A stretch of 64,000 nt of DNA, taken from positions 7,002,476 to 7,066,475 of the forward strand of contig JANCRA010000028.1 of assembly GCA_024362935.1 (NCBI GenBank). Direction: 5' to 3'. The stretch's first letter is position 1. Every line of letters starts with the position of its first letter. Shown here in pieces: positions 1 to 12,190 of the stretch. The notes under the pieces are model-generated. The model saw only the letters and a program-made list of their open reading frames with translations. It was not told the DNA's origin and did no database searches. This stretch comes from Setophaga petechia (Eukaryota > Chordata > Aves > Passeriformes > Parulidae). Position numbers and translations under genes: made by a program.

Positions 1-944
1 CAGCTCCAAACGTCCTTTGCTGCTCAGCAGCTTTTCCCAAAGACATGTGGGATGTGTTAATATGCACATTAAAGCCAAGGGTCACAGGATCACACACAGA
101 GCTGGCCTTGGGGTGAAACTTCTTGTCGCTCACGCCAGAAGTTGGGATTTATGATGAACTCCCCCATGAGCAAAAGATTAATGCAAACCTCTCTGCCTTG
201 GCTGATGGTGGGAGTGTCTCTTGGATCTCAGCAGTTATGCCTACCAAAAAATATCTTTGATTTAAAATAAATGCTCAGATCACCTATTTTTTTTTCCTCA
301 CTAGGAAAAGATGTAGAGGCTTAAGAATTTTTGTAGTGCTGGATGAGACACCACAATGCCTTAAGCAACACCAGCTCTTGGTCAGGTCTTAGGATGTACA
401 ACAGCAAAAAGAAACTGGTGCCCTTCCAGGCTTTTCCCCCCTAATATAAATAATCTTTTTTTGTTGTTGTTGTTTAGTTGAAAAAAAAAAGCCCCAGAAT
501 ATTACCTTTTAGCCATTTTGCTTTGGGGAGATAAATCTGAGTGGAAGCCAATCCATCGAGGTGTGACGTGAGCTATATTGCAGCCACAAACCATCTGGGA
601 CTGTTTGTTATCCCAGGGTGTCCTGTTTGTGTCCAAGCTCCATGAGTTACTGGTACAGCACTGCCCATGGAGGGGGTGAATCCACTGCTGAAGACACAGC
701 AAAAGCAATTTTCTTCCTGCTCCATCTGGGCAGTGAAGACAACTGGCTTTAATCTTTTCTTTCCAAGCGCTAATTAATCTTCTGATGGAAACGAGGACAA
801 TATTTGGCCTGGCATGGTGGGTGGTTACTCATGCAAATGAGCACCTTTGTTCCATCCACAGAGGACAGAGCTGAGCCCCCAGCCCAGACCTGGGGCCAAT
901 GTCAGTGCAATGACACAAAGGCATCGACTCAATGCAGAGACACC
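1..944. other. Unique non-coding sequence
   Basis: No gene or recognised repeat is visible. There are short homopolymer tracts (T-run near 289, A-run near 481) and a GTT-rich stretch at about 461-474. The one open frame here (minus, 502-708) has a low-complexity Trp/Gln/Cys-rich translation and no domain, so I treat it as chance. Confidence 0.6.
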
Positions 945-1334
945 TGTGCTGCGGACATCTTATCATGAAAAATCCTTTCCTTAGGATTTTTTCCTCCTGA
1001 GAAGCTGTGAGGCCTCAGGGACAAAATGTAAACAATGGTTATCTGCTGCTGTGGAATGCAACAGGTGGGTCTGTGATTGGTCTCATGTGGATGTTTGGAA
1101 TTAATGGCAAATCACAGTCCAGCTGGCTCAGACTCTCTGTCCAAGCCACAAGTTTTTGTTATCATTCTTTCTTTTTCTATTCTTAGCTAGCCTTCTGATG
1201 AAATCCTTTCTTCTATTCTTTTAGTATAGTTTTAATGTAATATATATCATAAAATAATAAATCAAGCCTTGTGAACCATGGAGTCAGATCCTCATCTCTT
1301 CCCTCATCCTCAGACCCCTGTGAACACCATCACA
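945..1334 (+). mobile_element. Solo LTR, family A, copy 1
   Basis: About 390 bp, matching by eye the elements at 15392, 24324, 28916 and (minus) 30993. It begins TGT and ends in CACA. An AATAAA polyadenylation signal lies at 1256-1261, just after a TATA-rich stretch, as in a retroviral U3/R junction. Flanks gacacc (939-944) and cacacc (1333-1338) agree at five of six bases, giving an imperfect 6 bp target duplication and leaving the exact 3' boundary uncertain by about 2 bp. No internal retroviral sequence adjoins it, so it is a solo LTR. A 6 bp duplication is typical of alpha/beta-type (ERVK-like) integrases; that class is inferred. Confidence 0.75.
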
Positions 1335-3439
1335 CACCTGGGCAGGTGTGAGAGCAAAAGCTGAACTCCAGCTGGGCCATTAGTGAGCGTTTTTGCTGCA
1401 GCACTGAGCCAGCTGTGGATGATCTGCTTTGATAAACCCTTAGCTCAGTCACCCTTAAAGCCAAAGAAGCAATAAAGTGAGAGCTAGGCACTGGTGGTTA
1501 ATGAAGTGAGCTCCAGTGAGGAGGAATGTGTGTCAGGGCAGAGGCCCCGAGGAGGCAGTGACACATTTACCTGAGGAGAAACAGGAGCTGGAGCCCAGGA
1601 CCTGAGGATTCAGTAATTGAGAGTGTTTGAGCCTGCCTGGGGAGCTCTCCACAAATACAGTTGTCCACCTGGGTAGCTGAGGAGGATTAAAAATAGCCCA
1701 GCAAGACGTTGGCTTATCCCTGAGAGAACAGAATTAGTTGTCTGGAAAGACAGAGCGTATTAGAGGAGGATGAAAGGTGGGTGAGCACTGCTCTTTCTCT
1801 TCAGTTAAATTCCTGCCCTATCCCTGCAGGCTTTGGATGTAAGATCAGACCCTTTTTCTATTCAGCACTTACCCTCTCTAATGCAGAGTTAAGCACTGCC
1901 ATCTATCCTCTGCCAGGATCTGAGAGCAGGACCCAGAGCTCACAGCCCTGCCCCAGCCCCTGGGTTCCTCTGCTGGGGCTTTTTGCAGGTAATCTGAGCA
2001 GTGAATCACTGAGCAGCAGCTTGGGCTTGTAGTTCTGAGGACAGTGGCCAGCCTGGTTGTCTCATGGGCTGTCAGAGGTGTTTGATTGCTGCTGTTTAAT
2101 GTGGGCTTGCAGCTTTTCCAGCTGGGAATGTGGTGGGCAGGAGGGGCTTCCCTGGTGTTGTGTCCCCCTGGGGGATGCTGAGCCGGTCTCTCTTCCCCCA
2201 GGGTGCTCAGCCTTGGTTTAATGGCTGCAGGGAACAGCAGCACTGTTTGATAGGGAACATTTCCCTCCATTTCTCACAGGGAATATGCCCAAATTCCACC
2301 CACAAGTTCCTGCCCTACTCTGCCTCCTCAGCCTGAGCAGCTCAAGTGTCTCACTAGGAACCCACCAGACCTTGGTTCCCTTGGTCCTCTCTGAGACACT
2401 ACCATTCCTCTCCCTCCAGCGAGTGCTTTTCTAAATATTTCTGTCTGTTCTGCAGCAATCATGGGCCTGGATGATTTTTTTTTCCACTTCTTTGCCCTTC
2501 TATTACCCCCATTTTTAACTGTGACTCCTTGGTTTGCTGCCCCATTTCCCAACCTGTGCCAGGGGCCTCTGCCCAGATAATTTAGTCCACACAGGATGTT
2601 CCAGCAGGGATGTTCACTCATCAGGGATGTTCACTCTGTACACAAATCTCATTTTCACTGTCCATGAACCTGTTGAATGCTGAGCCTTGACTCCAATATG
2701 GCAAAATCTGTGATACAGCTCAGTGTATAACAAGTGGCTCATTCTAAATCGGGATCATCATTAATAAACACCCATTAAATATTAGATTAAACTATGATTC
2801 CTTCCTTTGCTGATCTTATTTATTTTCTTATTTAGTAGCTGCATTCAGGAATATTCACACATGATTGCTTATGATGTTTTAATTGTCTTTGAATTGTTGT
2901 TTCACAGCTCAGGTTGGAAGCTGTGTAAAGCGTGCATAGGATCCTGGAAATCACTGCATCTAATGAGTGTCTGCAGAGTTATCTTTGCTTCTTTTTGACT
3001 CTTTAATTGCTGGTAATAGCCAAACCTGGTTTTGTGCTGGCTGACTCTGAAGTCCTTCATCTTGTTAGGAGCAATGAGAAATCACCAGGATGAAGCTGTG
3101 CTGTTAATATCCAAGGAACATGGCTAACCAGCTGCCATCAATCTTCATGCAAACCAGACATTCAGCCTTAAATTGCATCATCCTTAATGGAGTGATGCAG
3201 TTAAGCAAGCATCAAGTGGCCCCAGGGCAAAGATGTTTCAGATTCATTGAGGTTTTGGGGTTTTTTTTCGAACTGGCAAGGGGCAAATCTCGGGTTTTGA
3301 TAATTTGAGTCCTCCAGAAGGTGAGGGGAGGGGGTTACACACCTGATACAGCTGCCCCATGGCCTTGTGCCAGCCTGGCCTTGGCACCAAGCACCCCAGA
3401 GGAGCTGGGTGAGGAATTCTGCTCTTCCTGGCCTTGCCC
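1335..3439. other. Unique non-coding sequence
   Basis: No gene recognised. Short frames on both strands at 1781-2621 overlap and contradict each other. An AT-rich stretch at about 2750-3000 contains TAATAAA- and TTATTTATTTT-type motifs but no defined repeat boundary. Confidence 0.5.
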
Positions 3440-4193
3440 TGTTGTTGAAGATTGCAATGCAAGATGTGTTCCATTACCATCTGTGTGGCAGTTGTCTTTT
3501 GTCAAGTGGGCAGTTTGCCTTATCTCTCTTTGAGTGACCACAATCACACCTCCCTGGGAGGGGACATTGCTGATAACAGCTATTGAATGTCCCTGCATGG
3601 CTGATAAGAACTACAGCATCCCATTGGGAGATGTGAGCCCAGAGGGAGGAGCCAAGCATTCCTACATGGATATAATCTGAGATTCTGGAACACCAGCACG
3701 GCTTCTGCACTGGATTCCCCAGAGGAACAGCAGCTGCCTCTTCAGAGGAAGAATCCATCCTTCTCTCCAGGATCCCTGCTCCAACAGAACCACCCCTGAC
3801 ACTGCAGGAGGGCTGAGCCACAATTCCAATGGGACTGCCACCAACACCCTGACCCACAGGGTGTCAGGCTGGGTTCTGACTCTGTCAGTGTTGTTCCAGT
3901 GCACTGCATTGTTTATTTTATCCTTTTATTTTTCTTTCCTATTAAAGAACTGCTATTTCCTGCTCCCACATTTTTTTGCCTGAGAGCCCCTTAATTTAAA
4001 ATTTATAGCAAATCGGAGGGGTAGGGAGGGTTCACATTCTCCATTTCAGGGGAGGCTCCTGCCTTCCTTAGCAGGGAGTTTTGGGATCTGAGGGAGTTGT
4101 GGGGTCCTGTAGGGATGGGGAGGGTTTACATTCTCTATTTCAGGGGAGGCTCCTGCCTTCCTTAGCAGACTCCTGTCTTTCCAAACCCAGACA
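3440..4193 (+). mobile_element. Solo LTR, ERVL-like family B, copy 1
   Basis: This aligns along most of its length with the reverse complement of 17943-18621. Shared landmarks include 'gagccaagcattcctac' near 3651, 'aggatccctgct' near 3769, 'actgcaggagggctgag' near 3802 and 'tgcctgagagcc' near 3977. It begins TGTTG and ends CAGACA. An ATTAAA poly(A)-signal variant is at 3941-3946. The last 150 bp hold a roughly 94 bp direct duplication carrying 'ggggaggctcctgcc' twice (about 4047 and 4141). I found no clear target duplication, so the 5' boundary is the less certain one. ERVL-like is inferred from the partner copy's 5 bp duplication. Confidence 0.7.
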
Positions 4194-4748
4194 TCTGTCT
4201 CTGCACAGAGGTTCAGCAGCACCAGGATGGTTTCCTGAGGTTCCTGGCACACACAGGATGGGTTCTGGCCTCGATGCTTTGATGGAGGGCTTGGCACTCT
4301 CTGCTGTGCTCAGAGCAGCTTGGCTGGTGTTGGCAGTACAAACAGGGCCCTTTCTCCCTGCAGCAGGGTAATAACCGACCAGGGATCCCTCTGAGAGAAA
4401 TCAATCTGTGGAAATCCCAGCTGAAGCACAGAAGAGAGGATCTAAATTTAGCTGCAGCCTGCCTGGGGCTCCTGGGGCAGTTGCTCAGAAGTTGAGCTTG
4501 CATCCAAAGGCTGCAGGCAATGCAGGAGAGCAACACACTCTGTTGTACTTCCAGGTACCTCTCCTGAGTCTTTGGGATCATGGATTAATTTGGTAGTTGT
4601 TAAAAAAAAAAAAAAAAAGAAAAACAACAACAAAACAGTTGTAGATACAAGGGAAGAGCAAGGGTTTGTGCCTCACAGGGGCTGCAGCCTGCACAGCAAC
4701 GTCAAACAAGGGCCTGCAGGAACAAAGCTCTTCTTATCCTCCCTTCAC
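4194..4748. other. Unique non-coding sequence with a poly(A) run
   Basis: No gene is seen. A run of about 16 A followed by an A/C-rich tail lies at 4601-4637. It could be a retroposon tail, but nothing upstream resembles a processed gene or CR1 (CR1 lacks poly(A)). Confidence 0.5.
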
Positions 4749-4850
4749 AGCTGGGTGACTGAGTTCTGTGAGATGAAGTGATTTGCCTGTGGTTGTGTGG
4801 TAAGTGGGGAGGCCAGGAACGGAGCTGGCATCTCAGGGGACCCGAGTTCA
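4749..4850 (+). repeat. MIR-like ancient SINE fragment
   Basis: The order of motifs matches the 3' half of MIR-type core SINEs: a gaggcacagag-like start, then 'aagtgatttgcctgtggt' (compare aagtgacttgcccaaggt), then 'gtggtaagtggggagg' (compare agctagtaagtggcag), then a gagctgg...cccgagttc-like end. Divergence is high, as expected of an insertion predating the bird-mammal split. Assigned from memory of the consensus. Confidence 0.5.
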
Positions 4851-6630
4851 CAGCCAGTTTCTCTCTGCAGCTCCAGACAAACCCCTGATTTCTCAGTGAC
4901 CTGTTGTTTTGCCCTGGGCGTTCCCCAGCAGAAGAATCAGCAGGTTGGCATCTCCACTGGAAACAAATCAGTGCAGCTCCTGCTTGGCACTGAGAATGCT
5001 GAGTCTTTTTAAGAAAAAAAAAAATCAAATCCACACTTCCTTTAGACGGTGCTCGTTGCTTTTTCTCAAGAGACAATTTGTGGATGCTACACTTAGGCCT
5101 GAAAGCGAACTGGAAACCTTGCTAAGTCTCCAAAACTGCAAATTACAGCAGAGCACCTTCCTGGGGCTGATAAAAGCTGCCAAGGACTCTCGGTTGGGAA
5201 AGCCAGCAGCACTGAAAATTGAATTCCTGGGGAAGAGCAGCTGTGACCAGAGGAAATTGCTGCTGCTCACTGAGGATGGAATGGCTCTGGCTGTAACCTG
5301 AATTTGGTGGCATCAACCCCAACATCAGCACGAGGACCAAACTCCTCCTGCAGGTTTTGCTCAGTGAGTTCAAAGCAATCCTTCCTTCATTGCTTATGGA
5401 ATTCTGGAAAGGACTCCAGATGAGTGAGAGGCACAAATAAAAAATACTTGCAGTGATCTACTTGCCCATTAAATGTTCTCTGGAAGGGGTCATGGTTAAT
5501 GTTGCTGCTTCTCATCTAAACAGGAACACAGAGCCCTCCTTGACAGGGAGTTTAGCAGAGCTGGAGGGATTAGGGGATGTTACAATATCTCACTTTTAAA
5601 AAGTTAATGTATTAGGGAAGTGTGAGTCTAGACACGTATTGCAAGACTGATTTAGGATCTTAAAGAGGATTCTGCCTTTCATTCTGGCTTTTATTAAAAG
5701 CTTTGTAGTACATCTTTAAAGAGCCACTAAAGCCACAGTGAAAACATAAAGGAGAAAATAATAGAAGCAGAAAGATTTTTTTAAAATGGATTTCTTCCCC
5801 CATTTTCTCTCTTACCCCTACTCAGAGTTGAAATCCATTTGCATAAAAATATGATGTTCATTTTTTTTCCCCTTTAAAAACACGACTCACTTCCTCTTTA
5901 CTCTGTTCCCCTGAAAGCTGGGGGTCACTGTGCAAGATTAATGCCAGACTGTGGAGCAGCAGAATGCCTCAAACTCAGAAGTTCATCCAAACCTCCTCCA
6001 ACTGCAGAGTGGCTGAGATAGCAGCAAGCTGGGGGAATGTGGGACAAGGTAACTGGTGCTCAGAAAGAGCTGGAATAGCTGCCAAAAGATGATGGACAAG
6101 GGAGCTGTGTAGATTTATGGAGGGTTGGTAAGAAAATGCCTACAGGAACACAGATCTGCAGGACCTTGGAGAGCACAGTTATTTGTGTGGGCAGATCCAG
6201 CTAACCTCCTGCTGAATTAGACTTATTTCACCTCTAATTTTGGAAAGAAACATAGCCTGGTACCCAAATTTTGGGACACTTGAGGTCTGCTTCTGCAGGG
6301 AAAACCATCCTGAGATGGAAGAACATCTGCTGTTCGCTTTTATTTTATCTTTTTTTCCTCCCCAATCTCTTAACTTCTAATGGTCCTTTCAACTCCCAGG
6401 CACCCAAACCACTGAAAGCAGGAGTGTCTGGCTTCAGGTGAGGAGGGAACAGCAGGAACAGATGGATTCCTCAGCACCAGAGCCTGGTTTCCATGCCAAT
6501 GGAGCCCGCTGACAGAGAACAAGGAGTCAAACTCTGCTGACAAAGGATGTGGGAGCTGCTGGCTGAAAATTTCCCGAGGCTCTGGCAATTCCAGGTGGCA
6601 GCCAAATGGAGCTGCTTTCTGTTCAGGAGG
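4851..6630. other. Unique non-coding sequence
   Basis: No gene is visible. Overlapping short frames at 4702-5436 on both strands have no recognisable domain. 5580-5900 is AT-rich with several TTTAAA motifs and shows no repeat boundary. Confidence 0.5.
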
Positions 6631-7372
6631 TGTTGGTCAAGGATGAAAGTTTGACAAGAAAGTCTCACAGATATGTGTGCTTAGCAGAAAGATTTTTGAA
6701 TGTAGAATCTGAAGGAGGAATAGAGATGGAAGAAAGTTTTGACATAGAAGAAAAGAATTGCTGAGCCAGTCTCACTGGATAGCCAAGGAGGCAAAGGGTC
6801 TTTTAGTTAGAGGAGGTTTTTATGACTTAGAGCAAAAAACCCACCTCAAACAAGAAGATGTTTTTACCAAGCAGAAAGATAGCACAGGCAAACAAGTCAG
6901 CAGATGTTGCAAGTAGAAAAGAGGTCTCAGAATTTTCCACTGCAAGAAAACTGAGAAACAACTTCTAGCTTAAACTGTAATGTACTGACTTTTAGTGATT
7001 GGAGAACAGTAACATGAATGTGGTAATTATAGTAGTTGTGATAGGCTATAGATAAAAGTTAAGGGATAGATTGGTTCTGCTGTATTAAGATGCTCAGCAA
7101 AAAAAAAGTGTATAATGCATTGTAACCAAAAGAAAAGTCTATAATGCAATGTAACCAAAAGAAAAGTATATAATGCAATGTAACCAAAAGTCTATAATGC
7201 ATTTTAACCTAAACTCAGGGTCTCCAGCCCTGCCTGCAGCTGGAGCTGACAGCTGTAGGCACAGCTCTGTCACCCACAATCCTGGACCACTGTAATGTCC
7301 TGGATGTAATAAACTTTAGTAAATTTTGAAGGGGCTGCCTGGAGTCCTGCACATCTCATTTTGGCTCTTACA
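6631..7372 (+). mobile_element. Solo LTR, ERVK-like family C, with 6 bp target duplication
   Basis: A 742 bp element beginning TGTTGG and ending CTTACA, flanked by perfect copies of aggagg at 6625-6630 and 7373-7378. It contains a 29 bp direct-repeat array (7107-7210) in the U3 position and a 'gatgtaataaac' poly(A)-signal context near 7303-7314, leaving about 60 bp of U5. No retroviral coding sequence adjoins, so it is a solo LTR from recombination between two LTRs. The perfect 6 bp duplication supports the boundaries strongly. Family name not assigned. Confidence 0.85.
7107..7210 (+). repeat. 29 bp direct repeats in LTR U3
   Basis: Four units start at 7107, 7136, 7165 and 7189 (29, 29, 24 and about 22 bp). 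Each carries a 'tataatgca' core followed by 'gtaacc' or 'ttaacc'. Direct repeats at this place in an LTR often act as enhancers; that role is inferred. Confidence 0.85.
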
Positions 7373-7405
7373 AGGAGGGATTTTGTGTTTTAAACACAGC
7401 CTAAG

Positions 7406-7997
7406 TGTCAGACCCAGGAAATTCCTCTGGCTGCCCTGGAGGACTCAAGACCCTGCCAAGGGGCTCAAAGCCCAAGACCCCTGAGCCTTTGATTTAGCCC
7501 TTGGAAAAAACAATTACCAACCTTTATATGAAGAATTACAAGTCAAGAGAGTTTAAGTAGAATAATAGTTAGTTTGTCACGGGGTGGAAAATAGATTTTT
7601 TGGGGTTTTTAGAATGGGGGTTCAAGAGGCAAGATGGAGAAATCTGAGCACGTCCAGCCTTTCTCCTTCTTCTTCTTCTTGGCCTCCATCTTCTGCTGTG
7701 ATGCTGGCACTTTTGGATTGGTTTAGAGTAGAAGCTCTAACATAGGTGATGGGTATTGGAATGTAATTGTAAATATTGTACATGTAGTTTTTAGTATAAA
7801 AGATAACACCAGTGTGCCTCAACCCGACCTGCCAGACAGACCTTCGGCGGGTTGGAGAAAGAATTTTATAGATAAGAAACAATAAACAACCTTGAGAACG
7901 AGAACAGAAAAATCCTGACTCCTTCTTTGATGGCTGGGCTGGGAAAAAGAAGTTTGAATGTATCTCAGAGTCACTCTGGCCAGCAGAGATTCTGAGC
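7406..7997 (+). mobile_element. Solo LTR, ERVK-like family D, with 6 bp target duplication
   Basis: A 592 bp element beginning TGTCAGACCC. Perfect copies of cctaag flank it at 7400-7405 and 7998-8003. A canonical TATA box (TATAAAAG, 7795-7802) precedes AATAAA (7881-7886) by about 86 bp, the U3-R-U5 order of an LTR. The last bases read GAGC rather than CA, so the 3' end has either mutated or is misplaced by a few bases. Only 27 bp separate the duplication of the previous LTR from this one. The 146-residue minus-strand frame over 7622-8062 lies across this LTR and is not a gene. Confidence 0.75.
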
Positions 7998-10225
7998 CCT
8001 AAGCCCCTGAACAAAGCTCCTGGCAGCTCTGTGGAATGCAAATGCACCACTGTCATCCACACGCTGTACTCAGCTCACCTGCCCCAAAGAGGAGGAGGAA
8101 GGCACCACAATTTGCATATAAATGAGGTCAGACTGGGTTCCTCTGCAGTCATTAAGGTGGGCTTATTATCCTGTTTGTTCTTAGCAAAGCTGCTCACCCC
8201 ATCTCTGCTCCACGGTCTGCCGTGGAGATGTGGAAGGGGCTCACAGCTGCTCTGGGAGTCAGAAAGAGGGAGCTGGAGAAGAAAAGCTGATATGATTTTC
8301 CTTTGCCCCTGAATGGAGTTCTACCAAGGCCGTGGGCATGAAATCTGAGGAGAAGAAAAGATAAAAGAGGGGCCTGAAGTTGAATTTTGGCAGAAAACAG
8401 TGGTGGAAACCACCTTGCACCAATGAATGTTATGTTGATTTATTGTGGCCAGCGAATAGGCATAAACTTTGTGAGAGGGTATAAAAAGACAGCATGCTGC
8501 TAAAAAAAAAATTTAAAAAAAAAAGAGAAGGTTTCTCAAATCCATGGTGGTTTTTTTGTTTGTTGTGGCCATCTCAACAAGGCCATGGGGAGAATGCCTC
8601 TCCTGCCTCTGCTCCTGGGCTCTCAGGAGGGATGGGGAGAGAGCCCCTGCACCTTCTGCTCCCCCTCAGGAGCTCAGCCACACCTGGCTGTGCCATCACA
8701 CTCCTGATGCTGCACCTGGAGGGTTTGCAGGGAGGGAAACTGAGGCACAGAGTGAAGGAGAAGGTGCTGGGCTGGCAGAGCAGAGCAGGGCTGGCACCAC
8801 TGCCATGCTCAGAGGCTGCTCCTTGCTTTCATCGTGGAGCTCTCCCTCTCCTGAGCTGCAGCTGGAGGCCAGGCAGCCACTGAGGCTCAATCAAACACCC
8901 CCTTTCTTCACTCAGCCCCCAGTAAATCTGTCCCAGTTGTAAGAATTTTGAAATTATTTCAACTTCCCACCAGCCTAGTGTGAGGGGCAGGATAAAATGC
9001 TGCAGAGTGGAGGATTTATATCATTTTACCCTCTGGAGGGGGTCCAGGAGTCAGCTGGATCAGTCTGCTAAAAGGGAGTTAAAAGACTTTGAGTGGTTTT
9101 CTGTCTTGCTTTCTCTTTGGAACAATCCCTGGAAAGCTCCAAATGCTCTATTAGCAGCATTTCAGTGTTTAGTGCTCAGAAATTACAGGTGACTCTGCTT
9201 TGCTCTGACAAATGCAGTGGGAGTGTGGGTCCTCCCCTCCTGAATTATTCACACCAAAAAAACAGTTTCAAGCCAAACCTCAAAGTTCCCAGATTTGTTT
9301 TGATTTTTTTGCAAAATACCTCCAATCAGCAGGCTGCTCTTAAAACATGGAATTTTCATGAAAATCAAGTTTCCCTCTCTAGAAGGAATAGTATTTTCTG
9401 TCACCAAAGGTGCTGCAGGAAATACAACAGGGAGAACTCACGGGCACAGCAGGATTAGAGCAAAAATGTCCAGAAAGAGAGGAAACACATTCAAATATTT
9501 CTGCCCAGGGCTGTTGAAGCTTTTGAACAGAATTTGTGTTTTTCTAATTGACACCCTTCAACACCAGAGCAGGAGGGCATCACCCCTGCTTGCTGCCTGT
9601 GCCAGGGAGCTGAGTTAGGCTGGAGTAAAGCTGTGCCTGCAAAGTGTCTGCTCCTCTCAATAAAATATGTGCTTTCATTTCAGCAAGGGATCACAGCACA
9701 AAGTGCTAAGTGCTGTAAACACTTTGCAGCAAGACATTTCAGCAGCTGAAAACTGACTGCTTAGGTGGCTGCAGTTGATAAAAAAGCAAATGGAAAAGCA
9801 GCTGAGCTCAGCCAAGGCAGGATTGTGCTTTCTGTGGAGTTTTGAGCTCGGATCCCTCTGGCTGCCCATGGTCACTGAGGGAGGGAGATGCTGAGATTTT
9901 TGCTCAGGAGATGCTGGGATTTTTGTTTCTGAGTTAAAACCCCTCTGTGAGCTCAGTCCTAGGCTTGGGGGTCTCTCACCAGCCTGAAATCTGATGAATT
10001 TCTTCTGTTCACTGTGGAATAATGTGAGTTCACCCCATGCTCACCATGGACCACGTGTAGTTTATGTGGCTTGGCTGGAGCAGGGGTCAGACTGTTGAGG
10101 CTCCACATCCTGCATGTCTGAACCTTCAGGGGATCCCTCACTCCACACCTGCAGTGGAGGTGACTTCTGTTCCTCCCTGGACAGCTGCAGCACTGCCTCC
10201 TGTCCTCTCTTTGCTCTTATCCCAG
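7998..10225. other. Unique non-coding sequence
   Basis: No gene recognised. Mixed A-runs occur near 8501-8524. Overlapping plus frames at 8494-8942 arise from GC-rich sequence and have no domain. 'gggaaactgaggcacagag' at about 8736-8754 matches the MIR core and may be a small relic. AT-rich unique sequence fills 9230-9560. Confidence 0.5.
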
Positions 10226-10787
10226 TGTTAGGAAAATTACCCACAAACATCAGAGGTTTATGTCCAAAAACGAGTCAGAGGAGTCCTTTTATTTTATTCC
10301 AATAAAGAGAGAGGCCATGGGGCATTCCCCTGGGGTCTCTCACATTTTTGGTGGACGCAGCCTCCTTTTTATCCCAATTTCCAACATTTCCCTTCTCTCT
10401 TTCCCCCTTTCTGAGGTACTTGAGAGGTACAGAATTCCTAGAACACCTGATATCAGAGATTTCCCTCTAATGTATAACCCTCCCTTTTAATTTTTAATTC
10501 TCATGGAATTTAGGCGTTTTTCTTCCCCATTGTTTCTATCGTTTTTCGACATGTAATTTCATATCACCAAACCTACAGTTTATTAGTAAAAGCAAATATC
10601 AATTTCCATTCATCAATCAGTGGAATCTTTCCCATTGTTTCTTTTCTCTCCCAGTGCTGGTTTTATCTACCAGCAGACCCACAGCTGCTTTGTAAAGACA
10701 AATCCACCATTCCTCTCACCAATAATATTTTTCCCACCCATTGCCTCTGGGTCCTTTCCAAACATCACCTTCCTCCAACAGAGAACA
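10226..10787 (-). mobile_element. Probable LTR, minus orientation (family E)
   Basis: The segment starts TGTTAGG and ends GAGAACA on the plus strand, the complementary ends expected of an LTR. Read on the minus strand, AATAAA signals (plus TTTATT at 10288-10298) sit about 65 bp from the 3' end, a normal U5 length. Composition changes sharply at both edges. I found no matching target duplication, so the ends are approximate. Confidence 0.55.
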
Positions 10788-12151
10788 AGAGGGAAATGAA
10801 CTTCCTTTGGAGGTGCCAGGGAGGAGAATCTGCCCTAAAACACCTCCTTGGTGTGGGGGCAGAGCCAGGGAGTGAAGTGGTTAAACAGCAGAAGGTTCTG
10901 CCAGGCAGTGGGGAGAACGTGGCTGATTCTCACCCTGAGTTGAAGTGCTAAAACTACCCAGCAAATTCTTCAATAAATAGCAAGCTCATAAATAACTTGC
11001 AACATTACACTTCATAATAAAGCAGTGACAAATGTTACATCTCTCTCCAGCGTGGATTAATGGTAATGGGGGTGGGAAGAAGGAGTGATGTCTGTGAGGT
11101 GGTATTAAAAATCACTTACATTTCACAGGTTCCCATAAAAGGGAGGCTTGTGCAAAACAATTAATCATGCATTATAAATGCAGCTTTTATTAAAGAAAAG
11201 CAAAAGCATAAATACAGCCAAGCCCTGAGGCACTTGTTCCTTGCAATAGTTAGTAAGTGTTTGGAAATATGAGCCAACACTTGGGACCCAGTTGAGCTCT
11301 GTTGTTATTGCTCTAAGAAAAGCTGGGATGCAGACGTGGCTTTGCTGCCTTATTTTTGTCTTTTTTACAGTCTGGCACAGGCTGCTCTGGATATCTACAG
11401 CTTTTCCTGTGCCTGGCAGTGCTTTAGGTCCTTGCAAGGGTTTGTCCTGGAGGTGACCCCTGCAGAACAGAGTTATGGAGCCATCCCTGCTGCCCCTACA
11501 AGACTAAAACCTTGGCCAAAGCCAATGAAAAACAACTGCCAGTGTCCCACCAAGGCAGCAGAGAGCAGAAAGGAGGAAAAAGTTGTTATCCCATGGAGAG
11601 GTGTCCCAGTGGTTTCCCCATTTCATTAGGAAAGGAGCTGTGTTGCAGTTCTGCAGTTCTGCTCTCCCAAATCCCAGGCCTGAGGAAAGGGAACTTTGGG
11701 GGTATTTTTCTATTCCCCGTGGGTTTTTCTGCTCTTTCAAGCTTAAATCTGAGCACTGAAAGAGGGAAGAGGCAGAACTAGAAGGTGGTGCAAGAGGAGC
11801 ATGAAGGGGCAGGGGGATTTCATGGCAGCACAGCAAGAGAGGTGATTTATTTTGTCCTTTGAGCACTTTCCCTTGCAGGCTGCTAAAGCCCATTAAAGCT
11901 CCTGTGTGAAGCTCTGGTGAGATTCACTCCCTGGAAAGGACAGAGGTTTTACCATGGGGAGCCAGGAGTGGGGATGGCTCTGCTTTCATTGGCACAGCAG
12001 CTACCTGAGCTCAAAGGGCTTCTGCTCAATTAACAGGGGCCTTGTTGCAATTAAAGTGCTCCTGATTGTAACCACAGTCACTGAGGCTGGTTTGATTTTT
12101 TGGGGGAGAGCCAGAAGACCACATCCAGGATCCCAGATGCCAAACAGCAGC
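10788..12151. other. Unique non-coding sequence with an AT-rich block
   Basis: 10930-11215 is AT-rich, not repetitive, and dense in homeobox-like and 'ataaat' motifs ('ttaatcatgcattataaatg' near 11161), a texture often seen in conserved non-coding elements. Overlapping frames at 11165-11893 on both strands have no domain. Confidence 0.4.
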
Positions 12152-12190
12152 AGGGATTTCAGGGATTTCAGGGATTTCAGGGATTTCAGG
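12152..12190 (+). repeat. 9 bp microsatellite-like repeat (agggatttc)4
   Basis: Four perfect head-to-tail 9 bp units plus three bases. The unit is a multiple of three, so both strands stay open locally, which explains the repeated Arg-Asp-Phe and Ile-Pro-Glu in the translations. Confidence 0.95.

Noticed and set aside
4601..4637. Poly(A) tail of a processed pseudogene
   Set aside because: No coding similarity upstream and no target duplication seen.
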